From: a bacterium
GTDB taxonomy: Bacteria; Patescibacteriota; Minisyncoccia; UBA6257; 2-01-FULL-56-20
NCBI GenBank assembly: GCA_021780195.1
Contig: JAJXZE010000007.1
Span: forward strand, 1-48,789
DNA: 48,789 nt
Reading direction: 5' to 3'
Shown: positions 42,462-48,727 of the stretch, one piece after another
Layout: the number at the start of each line of letters is the position of its first letter
How positions within the stretch are numbered: the first letter of the stretch is position 1
Program-made: the position numbers and the translations under genes
Notes under the pieces: generated by a model
The model's input: the letters and a program-made list of their open reading frames with translations, nothing else
Told to the model about the DNA's origin: nothing
Database searches by the model: none

Positions 42462-43784
42462 TTAATCTTCCACGATGGGGAGCGCCGCCGGCGGCGTACC
42501 CTTGCGTGATTCGACCTTCTCGAGTTCGCTCGTCGCGACCGTCATGATCGGGAAGTGGAAGATGGTGGCGAGCTCCTCGATGTTCAGGATCGGCTTATGG
42601 TGATTCTGCGTGAGGTGGCGATAGCGTTCGTACAGGATGCGCTTCCTCCATCGGAGGCGGGTCTTTTTGAAAAGCCCGCGGACGGCGTACGACGCAGAGG
42701 TAGTTTCGCGGTCCGGCCGCAGGGCGTTCATGTCCTGCGTATTGAACTGGCGTATGTAGCCGTGGCCGAGCATGACGGCATTCTCGCCCGCCTTGCCCTC
42801 GCTACGCGGATAGATGGTCACAAAGCGAAGCGTGGTCTCGAATCCAAACTTCGCGATCTTCTTCGAGATGCCTTCGGTGATCTCCTTCTCCCCGGGCGAG
42901 ATGATGAAGCGCGCCCAACTCTGGTCTTTTTTCTTCTCTTCTTTCGGCGGGCCCGGATGCTCGAAAAGCGCGCGTGCCGCTTCGTGGGCCGTGATGCCCA
43001 GGTCGAACTTCGGGAAGCGGCTTTTTTTCTTGGTGTCCTCCGATTCCAGGTGGAGTAGTTTCTGCACGAGCGCCTGCCCCTCCTTCACAAAGTCCTCGCC
43101 GGTCGGCTGGATGATGAGCTGGAGCCAGAACTGCTGGTCGCCGCGGAGCTTGGAGAGCGCCTCGACGAAGGAAGCGATAGGATCGATGCGGCGCTCCTCA
43201 GTCGGATCCTCGAACATCGGATACGTGCGAATGGGATACGGATTCGGCTTGGCGTACACCTCCTCGAACCCCGCGAGGTCAAGTTCCTTGTTCGGCAGGA
43301 CCGCCGGCATCTGTTTCAGATAATCGTCCACCTCGGTGATCTCGGCCTCCGGATACTGGCCATAGATCGCGGATTCCATCATGTTGCGGAACTTCTCGTT
43401 GAGGCGCAGATAGAAATGGGTCTCCCCCGCCCTCCCCACGAGTTCGAACGAAAAGAAGTCCTCGTGGAGGCCTTTCCAGTATTTGTCGAAAAAACGGAAG
43501 CCGTAGGAATATGGCGCGTGCGCCGCGGCGAATATCTGCTCCATCGCCTTCGGCGTCTTGAGGACGTTCTTCGGTATCTTGATCTCAAGCAATTTCCACT
43601 TGATGCCCTCGAACCAGCGCACGTGAAGATAGTACTCCCATGCACCCCAGAAAAAAATCGCAGCGATGACCGGCATGACGATCCACCAGACGTGATTCCA
43701 CACGACGAGGATGTCAATGAGGATTCCCGCAAGCACGGAAGGCATCGCGGGAAACGAGAAGAGTGATGAGATGAAATGTGCCAC
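42462..43784 (-). CDS. Membrane protein partner of the TraD-like ATPase
   Basis: The start is GTG at 43784 (MAHFISSLFS), 6 nt after TAGAAT. Two N-terminal hydrophobic helices (AGILIDILVVW; WIVMPVIAAIFFWGAWEYYL) are followed by a large soluble part (about 70-440) with FFSFELVGRAGETHFYLRLNEKF, AIYGQYPEAEITEVDDY and FWLQLIIQPTGEDFVKEGQ. These resemble the N-terminal non-ATPase domains of VirB4/TraC-like conjugation ATPases. The C-terminus PILNIEELATIFHFPI resembles the segment preceding the ATPase domain in those proteins. It is therefore likely the detached membrane/N-domain half of a transport ATPase whose motor is the next gene, 25 nt downstream. Confidence 0.7.
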   Translation of the reverse strand: MAHFISSLFSFPAMPSVLAGILIDILVVWNHVWWIVMPVIAAIFFWGAWEYYLHVRWFEGIKWKLLEIKIPKNVLKTPKAMEQIFAAAHAPYSYGFRFFDKYWKGLHEDFFSFELVGRAGETHFYLRLNEKFRNMMESAIYGQYPEAEITEVDDYLKQMPAVLPNKELDLAGFEEVYAKPNPYPIRTYPMFEDPTEERRIDPIASFVEALSKLRGDQQFWLQLIIQPTGEDFVKEGQALVQKLLHLESEDTKKKSRFPKFDLGITAHEAARALFEHPGPPKEEKKKDQSWARFIISPGEKEITEGISKKIAKFGFETTLRFVTIYPRSEGKAGENAVMLGHGYIRQFNTQDMNALRPDRETTSASYAVRGLFKKTRLRWRKRILYERYRHLTQNHHKPILNIEELATIFHFPIMTVATSELEKVESRKGTPPAALPIVED

Positions 43785-43851
43785 GCTATTATTCTATCAA
43801 AAATCCCCGAAAAGCGCGCGCCGACTCCAGCGCCTGCCGCACCCTTGCACG

Positions 43852-44895
43852 TTATGCCTCGCGCACCCGGTACCTGCCGTCCGCCAGGCGCTCGAAACGG
43901 CTACGATTCTGCAGATTGATGAGGATCGTATTCGGCTTGAAAAAGCGCTGTTCGTTCACCCGTGTGACCACGTCCGTCGGGGCAAGAGGACCGTGGTGCT
44001 TCAGGACCTTCGCGATGACCTCGCGCGCGGTGCCCGGCTCATACCCCGCCTCCTTCAGGCCGTACATACCGCGGCCGACGAGCACGAAGCGGCCATCCTT
44101 GATGAGCTCGTTGTGCACCGTGGGCGCAAGCGCGGGAAGATTGTCGAAACCGACGCGGTTGATGTGCTTCGCGATGTCCTCAAAGTGGAGCGGCGCTCCC
44201 TTCTTTTTGAGGACGAGATAGATTTTGTCGCGCACGGTCATCGGACGGATTTCCGGCCAGTGCCGGAGGCCGACGTCGCCGTACGGGTTTTTCCGGATGT
44301 GCTTTGCGAGCGCGAGGTAGTTATCCGCCGCCGCTTCCGTCGCGCCCCTCGCCTTCGTGAAATTCGCGAACTGCGTTTCGTACGCCGCCGCCGATCCGGC
44401 GAGCACCTTTTCCTTGTGCGATTCGAGGAACGCGATCCAGGATTCCACGAAGGAAAGGATGCCCTTGAGATCCTTGTCCGTCGCGTAATAAAATGCGGTG
44501 AAGTCGGCGTCCTCGGCGTACGCACTGAATGCGCCCGATATTTCGGCGAGAAAATCAAGCTGGTGCTCCTTCAGGCCGCGGATGAGCGTCTGGGCGTATT
44601 GGACCACATCCGACCGCCTCGCCACCCCGCCGCGCGCCGCAAGATATTTCCTCACCTTCTCGATCACGCCCGCCGCCGCCGCGTTTTTTTCGAGATTCGC
44701 CCGCGCCGCCGCGGCGGCCGCGCTTTCGATCTGGCGCACCCGCTCTCGGGTTACCTTGAGGCGTTCGCCGATTGCCGCGAGGGTCTCCCCTTTCCCGCTC
44801 TCTTTCTCGAGACCAAAACGGGCGAGGAGCACTTCCCTCTGGTTTGCCCTGATGCCGGACAAGGCAGTATTGACTATCCTCGTAATCGTTGCCAT
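43852..44895 (-). CDS. Sigma-region-4-like / HARE-HTH winged-helix protein
   Basis: Residues of about 15-60 form a sigma-70 region 4 helix-turn-helix: REVLLARFGLEKESGKGETLAAIGERLKVTRERVRQIE. There is no region 2, so it cannot melt promoters like a complete sigma factor. The C-terminal half contains a HARE-HTH module (MTVRDKIYLVLKKKGAPLHFEDIAKHINRVGF...FVLVGRGMYGLKE) as in the RNA polymerase delta subunit. A second winged-helix repeat follows (REVIAKVLKHHGPLAPTDVV). It probably binds DNA and/or RNA polymerase. A near-consensus promoter (TTGCCA-17-TATACT) ends 6 nt before the ATG, so the mRNA should be leaderless. Confidence 0.75.
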   Translation of the reverse strand: MATITRIVNTALSGIRANQREVLLARFGLEKESGKGETLAAIGERLKVTRERVRQIESAAAAAARANLEKNAAAAGVIEKVRKYLAARGGVARRSDVVQYAQTLIRGLKEHQLDFLAEISGAFSAYAEDADFTAFYYATDKDLKGILSFVESWIAFLESHKEKVLAGSAAAYETQFANFTKARGATEAAADNYLALAKHIRKNPYGDVGLRHWPEIRPMTVRDKIYLVLKKKGAPLHFEDIAKHINRVGFDNLPALAPTVHNELIKDGRFVLVGRGMYGLKEAGYEPGTAREVIAKVLKHHGPLAPTDVVTRVNEQRFFKPNTILINLQNRSRFERLADGRYRVREA

Positions 44896-44901
44896 GGTGC
44901 T

Positions 44902-44930
44902 AGTATAACCAATTAAAAGTGTTTTGGCAA
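44902..44930 (-). promoter_or_regulatory. Promoter (TTGCCA-17-TATACT) of the sigma4/HARE gene
   Basis: TTGCCA (44925-44930) and TATACT (44902-44907) are exactly 17 nt apart, and the -10 ends 6 nt before the ATG. This is one of the clearest leaderless promoters in the window. Confidence 0.75.
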
Positions 44931-44963
44931 GAGTATCCGCACGGCGACGGCGAGTGCCGAGGG

Positions 44964-45863
44964 TTACGCCTCGCCCTTCGGCTTCAGAAGCACGAGCGCG
45001 GGGCTCGCGATAAAGATCGATGAATAGATGCCGGTCGTGACCCCGACGAGGAGCGTGAGCACGAAGAACCTCAGATCCGCCGGGCCCACGAAATAGAGCG
45101 CGAGAAGGACGAGGATAAGGGTGAGTGAAGTGTTCACCGAGCGCGCCATGGTTTGGTTTACGCTGTCATTTACGATGGTCGCGAAGGGCGCCTTGCCGCG
45201 GTGCGTCAGAAGATTCTCGCGGATGCGGTCGAAGACGACGATCGTGTCATGGACCGAAAAGCCCATCACGACAAGCAGGGCCACGATGAAATTCGTGTCG
45301 ATCTCCACTTTATAGAAGTGGCCGAGGATCGCGAGGAGGCCCGCCGGCACCGAAACGTCATGGAAAAGCGTGAGGAGCGTGATCCAGCCGTATTTCCACG
45401 AACTGATCGGGCGCGACGCCTTGCGGAACGCGAACGCAATGTAGAGCGAGATACCGACGAGGACGAGGCCGATCGCGATCATGGCGTTCTGTTTCAGGGC
45501 GGCGCCGACCGTGGGGCCGATCGAGGAGAAGGAAAGCTCGGTGAATGAGGGCCACTCGCTTGCGGCGATCGTAAGATCCTTCTGATGCGTCGCTTCGTCG
45601 ATCGTGTTGAAGCGCGCGAGGAAGGACCGGTTCGTGCCGTCGTAGCTGATCTCCGCTCCCGGGATGTTCAGATTGGTCGCGAAAAAGCTCTGCACCGTCG
45701 GGAGCGATGGGTTCTGTCCCTGTACCTGGAACTCCCACTGCGTCCCGCCGAGGAATTCCGCGCTCTGCTTGAAGCCGAAGACCGCGATCGCGATGAGCGC
45801 GACGCCGACCAAAATACCCGAGAGCGTGAACCAGATCTTTTTCCGTCCTACGATGTTAAGCAT
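44964..45863 (-). CDS. secF: Protein translocase subunit SecF
   Basis: SecF assists SecYEG-dependent export using the proton gradient. Six membrane helices flank an extracytoplasmic domain (residues about 30-110, QSAEFLGGTQWEFQVQG). The RND-type signature is present in FIVALLVVMGFSVHDTIVVFDRIRENL, followed by VNQTMARSVNTSLTLILVLLALY. At 299 residues it is complete. The ATG lies 8 nt inside the secD end, so the two are translated together. Confidence 0.96.
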   Translation of the reverse strand: MLNIVGRKKIWFTLSGILVGVALIAIAVFGFKQSAEFLGGTQWEFQVQGQNPSLPTVQSFFATNLNIPGAEISYDGTNRSFLARFNTIDEATHQKDLTIAASEWPSFTELSFSSIGPTVGAALKQNAMIAIGLVLVGISLYIAFAFRKASRPISSWKYGWITLLTLFHDVSVPAGLLAILGHFYKVEIDTNFIVALLVVMGFSVHDTIVVFDRIRENLLTHRGKAPFATIVNDSVNQTMARSVNTSLTLILVLLALYFVGPADLRFFVLTLLVGVTTGIYSSIFIASPALVLLKPKGEA

Positions 45864-47115
45864 GTTTTTCGTTGTGGCGCGGCGCCTGTGGCGCGTCTTT
45901 CAGGAAGGTGCGCAGGAAGAGGCGGGTCGTCGTAATGGCGCTGAAGAGGCTTACCACCACGCCGATGAGAAGCGTGAGGGCGAAACCCTGGACAAAGCTC
46001 GACGTGAAGTAATAAAGGATGATCGCCGTGATGATGGTCGAGGCGTTCGAGTCGCGGATGGACGGCCACGCGCGGCGGAAGCCCTCCTCGAGCGCCGAAT
46101 GCTTGGGAAGTCCGCGCTTGAGTTCCTCTTTGTACCGCTCGAATATGAGGACGTTCGCGTCCACGGCCATACCGATCGTAAGGATGAACCCCGCGAGGCC
46201 CGAAAGGCTGAGGGTGATCGGGATCGCTTTGAAGACCGCGAGGGTGAGCGCCGTGTAGATCACGAGGGCGAATGCGGCGAAGACGCCGAGGAGGCGGTAA
46301 TAGAAGATCATGAAAAGCATGACGAGCAGGGTGCCGATGAGACCCGCGAGCATCACCTCCTGGAGCGAATTACTGCCGAGGGTCGGACTCACCGTCTGCT
46401 GGTTCACGAGCGTGATCGGCGCCGGAAGCGCACCGGCATTGAAGCGCTCCACGAGCGTCTTCGCGGTGGTAAGCGTGAAACCTCCGGAGATGACCGCGGT
46501 GCCGTCCGTGATGGCCGACTGCACCGTCGGCGCCTCGATCAGCTGGTTATCGAGGAAGATCGCGAGCGGCTTGCCGATGTTCGCCGCCGTGATCCTGCCG
46601 AAAATGTCCGCGCCGTCCTTGTTGAAGCTGATCTGCACTTCGGGCGCGCCCGTCGTCTGGTTGAAGATGAGCTGGGCTCCCGTTACGTACTCACCCGTGA
46701 GATTCGTATAGACGAACTGGGTGGAGGAACCGCTCCCTTCCACTTCGCGGAAATCAAGAAGCGGCGTCTCGCCGATCTGCTTGATGGCGTCCGTCACGTC
46801 CTTCACGCCCGCGAGATCCACGATGAGCTGGGCCTCACTCCCCGACTGCGCGGTATAGACCTGCGGCTCGCTCACGCCGAAGAGGTTCACGCGCTTTTCG
46901 ATCACGTCGCGGAGGCCGGCGACCACGGAGTCGCGGCTCGCGGCATCAACCTTCGAAAGATCGATCTGGTAGACCAGATGGCTGCCTCCCACAAGGTCGA
47001 GGCCGAGGTGCCACGGCTGGATCTTCGCGCCCCAGCCCTTTGGATACACGAAGACGCCGGCCGCGATGGCGAGGATGATGATCAAGGTCAAAAAAAGGCC
47101 TGGATGCCGTCTCAT
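45856..47115 (-). CDS. secD: Protein translocase subunit SecD
   Basis: Partner of SecF in the export-driving complex. The N-terminal helix (PGLFLTLIIILAIAAGVFVYPKGW) is followed by the P1 region start (IQPWHLGLDLVGGSHLVYQIDL). The extracytoplasmic domain and five C-terminal helices include LAGFILTIGMAVDANVLIFERYKEEL, the conserved TM4 signature. At 419 residues it is a compact SecD. The -10-like TACCAT lies 8 nt before the ATG, with TTGCCC 17 nt further upstream, giving a leaderless layout. Confidence 0.96.
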   Translation of the reverse strand: MRRHPGLFLTLIIILAIAAGVFVYPKGWGAKIQPWHLGLDLVGGSHLVYQIDLSKVDAASRDSVVAGLRDVIEKRVNLFGVSEPQVYTAQSGSEAQLIVDLAGVKDVTDAIKQIGETPLLDFREVEGSGSSTQFVYTNLTGEYVTGAQLIFNQTTGAPEVQISFNKDGADIFGRITAANIGKPLAIFLDNQLIEAPTVQSAITDGTAVISGGFTLTTAKTLVERFNAGALPAPITLVNQQTVSPTLGSNSLQEVMLAGLIGTLLVMLFMIFYYRLLGVFAAFALVIYTALTLAVFKAIPITLSLSGLAGFILTIGMAVDANVLIFERYKEELKRGLPKHSALEEGFRRAWPSIRDSNASTIITAIILYYFTSSFVQGFALTLLIGVVVSLFSAITTTRLFLRTFLKDAPQAPRHNEKHA

Positions 47116-47123
47116 TGGGAATT

Positions 47124-47152
47124 ATGGTAGCACAAGCCGTGCGCGAGGGCAA
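47124..47152 (-). promoter_or_regulatory. Promoter (TTGCCC-17-TACCAT) of secDF
   Basis: TTGCCC (47147-47152) and TACCAT (47124-47129) on the minus strand are 17 nt apart; the -10 ends 8 nt before the secD start. Confidence 0.5.
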
Positions 47153-47206
47153 ATCTCTCTGCCCAGCCAGCAGCCAAGTCCGTGAACCCGCCGGGGTTCG
47201 TGTCCC

Positions 47207-47255
47207 AAATAGGTTTTACATGGTGCGGAGTATCAGACCAAGTTCGAACCTATTT
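47207..47255. repeat. Inverted repeat AAATAGGTT/AACCTATTT between secDF and the graspetide unit
   Basis: The 9-bp arms (47207-47215 and 47247-47255) are separated by 31 nt. A second small hairpin, GAACCC-GCCG-GGGTTC (47184-47199), lies next to it. Together they mark the boundary between the GC-rich secDF region and the AT-richer unit. They could be the scar of an insertion; no function is evident. The rest of 47116-47270 holds only the secD promoter. Confidence 0.4.
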
Positions 47256-47270
47256 TATAAGCAATAATTA

Positions 47271-47310
47271 AAAAGAAAAAAACGGCAAGCAAACTTTCGC
47301 TTGCTTGCCG
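47271..47310 (-). terminator. Strong intrinsic terminator of the graspetide unit
   Basis: On the minus strand CGGCAAGCAA and TTGCTTGCCG pair as a 10-bp perfect stem (47283-47292 / 47301-47310) with an 8-nt loop. It is followed directly by TTTTTTTCTTTT. It lies 20 nt after the precursor stop codon. Confidence 0.92.
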
Positions 47311-47329
47311 CCTCGGTTATACGTCGCCG

Positions 47330-47482
47330 TTAGGCTTCGTAAGTGTCCTCTCCCCCGCAACTACTCTGCGTTCTGCCGAGATGCGGCGGACGGTTGGACT
47401 CGAGAGTGACGAGTTCACGTAGCTGGAATACCAGCGGCACTGACTCGACCGACTCGTTGGTTAATGGTTGAGTGTTTTCCAT
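47330..47482 (-). CDS. Candidate graspetide (omega-ester/amide RiPP) precursor peptide
   Basis: This 50-codon frame is not in the ORF track. It begins MENTQPLTNESVESVPLVFQ, continues LRELVTLESNRPPHLGRTQ and ends SSCGGEDTYEA. The ATG at 47482 has AAGGAGAGGGG about 10 nt upstream. Layout fits a RiPP precursor: an acidic leader with a hydrophobic PLVFQLREL segment, comparable to leader helices read by ATP-grasp ligases. The short C-terminal core is rich in hydroxyl side chains (T, S, S, T, Y) followed by acidic ones (E, D, E), the donors and acceptors of side-chain ester crosslinks. It follows the ATP-grasp gene by 78 nt and precedes a strong terminator. I cannot match it to a named graspetide group, and crosslink pattern and activity are unknown. 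Confidence 0.7.
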   Translation of the reverse strand: MENTQPLTNESVESVPLVFQLRELVTLESNRPPHLGRTQSSCGGEDTYEA

Positions 47483-47514
47483 GGAAACCCCTCTCCTTTG
47501 AAGGGCTATTTTAG

Positions 47515-47543
47515 ATGATGGGACATTTGAAGGCCATTGTCAA
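47515..47543 (-). promoter_or_regulatory. Possible internal promoter for the precursor gene
   Basis: TTGACA (47538-47543) and CATCAT (47515-47520) on the minus strand are 17 nt apart, between the ligase stop and the precursor start. It would give a short leader containing the Shine-Dalgarno site, allowing more precursor than ligase to be made. Confidence 0.4.
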
Positions 47544-47560
47544 CCTTAGCCACCACAGAA

Positions 47561-48550
47561 TCATTGCTTGGGAAATTCGGAAAGAATCTCATCAATGATT
47601 GCATCCGCAATTGGCATGCCGGTCAGCTCCTCTATCCAAAAAAACTGGGTAGCGGGATTCATCTCCAAAAAAATGATCCGACCATCCGGTGTCGCCACTA
47701 GATCGAATGAGGCAAGACGGATACCGTAATGTCGCATCATGGCAATCATCTGCCCACGCAACCGCTCATCAATGACATAGATTGAATGAGGAGTCTTATG
47801 GTCATAGTGGCGCCAATCGACCCGCGTTTGTTCCGCGACCTGTGAATCAATGCGGCAACCGAACACTTGCTGCCCCACAATAGTCACACGTAGCTCAAAG
47901 GCCTTTTCGATGTATTCCTGAAGACAAACCGGAGCGAGACAAATGGTATCAAAACGATCAAATATCTGCTTCGTTACGATGTTGGTATAAACCGTATAGA
48001 AGCCGCCCTCGACCTGCTGACCATATCCTCCCACGCTTTTGATTACTGCCGTTTCATGCAGTTCGACAAACTCCTTGGCACTTGCCGGATCGTTGGTCAC
48101 GATCGTGTCTGGAATATGGAAACCAAGCTTCTCTGCGATGGCTAATTGATCAAACTTATTCCGTCCATCGAGAATTTTGGTCTCGCAATCAAGAATGAGA
48201 CAATAGTTGCTCAGCAAATCGATGAGCCACCGGAGCGTAAAATCCATTTCGGATTCTGCAAAAACCCGCGCTTCGGCATTCTGAATCTGGTCTGCTTTCG
48301 GCCTGGTGAGCCGACGCAGCCACACCCCTCTTATGCTATCGATGGAGATACGCTTGTCTCCGATTGTAATGGTGGAGTCGAAAACACTTGGAAATCGCAA
48401 CTCAATGTTAGCCATTCCAAAGTCTTCGGCGTTCAAGCGGACATAGGGAATGTTCCGAGCGGCCATTCGATGGAACACATGATCCGCCGTTATATCATTC
48501 GTCCTCGTGACAACCAAGATGGACGATTCCGGTTTGGAATTGTTTTCCAT
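47561..48550 (-). CDS. MvdC/MvdD-family ATP-grasp RiPP maturase
   Basis: The protein matches graspetide ligases, which use ATP to join Asp/Glu carboxylates to Ser/Thr/Lys side chains of a precursor. The pre-ATP-grasp domain (about 10-110) has SILVVTRTNDITADHVFHRM, VRLNAEDFGM and RGVWLRRLTRPK. Family blocks follow: LDCETKILDGRNKFDQLAIAEKLGFHIPDTIVTNDP, the nucleotide strand AVIKSVGGYG, LQEYIEKAFELRVTIVG, and the metal-site end FDLVATPDGRIIFLEMNPATQFFWIEELTG. At 329 residues it is of usual length. GAGGAGG sits 8 nt before the ATG. It has no neighbouring glutathione, RimK or cell-wall genes; the small peptide gene downstream supports the RiPP reading. The sequence is AT-richer than the rest of the window. 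Confidence 0.88.
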   Translation of the reverse strand: MENNSKPESSILVVTRTNDITADHVFHRMAARNIPYVRLNAEDFGMANIELRFPSVFDSTITIGDKRISIDSIRGVWLRRLTRPKADQIQNAEARVFAESEMDFTLRWLIDLLSNYCLILDCETKILDGRNKFDQLAIAEKLGFHIPDTIVTNDPASAKEFVELHETAVIKSVGGYGQQVEGGFYTVYTNIVTKQIFDRFDTICLAPVCLQEYIEKAFELRVTIVGQQVFGCRIDSQVAEQTRVDWRHYDHKTPHSIYVIDERLRGQMIAMMRHYGIRLASFDLVATPDGRIIFLEMNPATQFFWIEELTGMPIADAIIDEILSEFPKQ

Positions 48551-48613
48551 CGTTCAGTCCTCCTCATATTTATTTCAAAGCGCCCTAATCGATTTCGGTG
48601 GTGCGCTGAGGAA

Positions 48614-48643
48614 ATAGTAATATAATTAGACAATAATTGTCAA
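48614..48643 (-). promoter_or_regulatory. Promoter with an overlapping palindrome for the graspetide unit
   Basis: A consensus TTGACA (48638-48643) precedes AT-rich sequence with possible -10 hexamers TATTAC (15-nt spacer) or TACTAT (48614-48619, 18-nt spacer). The palindrome GACAATTATTGTC (48629-48641; arms GACAAT/ATTGTC around one base) overlaps the -35, a usual place for a repressor operator. Unlike most genes here, the transcript would carry a 5' leader with a Shine-Dalgarno site. Confidence 0.6.
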
Positions 48644-48676
48644 TCTCTGTACAGGATGCCGTGGTGAATTCTCACC

Positions 48677-48712
48677 CTCATTGCACAGGGGTTTGCAGGC
48701 TCATTGCACAGG
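48677..48712. repeat. Direct repeats CTCATTGCACAGG at the right edge
   Basis: The 13-mer CTCATTGCACAGG occurs at 48677-48689 and 48700-48712, 23 nt apart. A degenerate copy, CTCTGTACAGG, lies at 48645-48655. They sit just upstream of a transposase-like start, so they may be transposase-binding repeats of an insertion-sequence end. Confidence 0.5.
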
Positions 48713-48727
48713 TCTTTTTCATAATCC

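Noticed and set aside
40856-42547. Plus-strand 563-aa ORF
   Set aside because: Shadow of the TraD-like ATPase in a GC-rich genome; composition is Arg/Asp/Val-rich with no domain, while the minus frame has clear Walker motifs.
43711-44916. Plus-strand 401-aa ORF
   Set aside because: Antisense shadow of the sigma4/HARE gene.
45664-47130. Plus-strand 488-aa ORF
   Set aside because: Antisense shadow of secD/secF, highly charged low-complexity translation.
47207-47255. tRNA-like or attachment-site reading of the GTTCGAAC-containing repeat
   Set aside because: GTTCGAAC resembles a T-loop, but no acceptor or anticodon arms can be drawn.
47561-48550. RimK, glutathione synthetase or D-Ala-D-Ala ligase identity for the ATP-grasp protein
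   Set aside because: The N-terminal LVVTRTND...VRLNAEDF and the WLRRLTRPK block are typical of graspetide maturases and absent from those families.
48645-48712. CRISPR array
   Set aside because: Only two exact 13-nt repeats with 10 nt between them and no cas genes; the pattern fits binding sites, not CRISPR.
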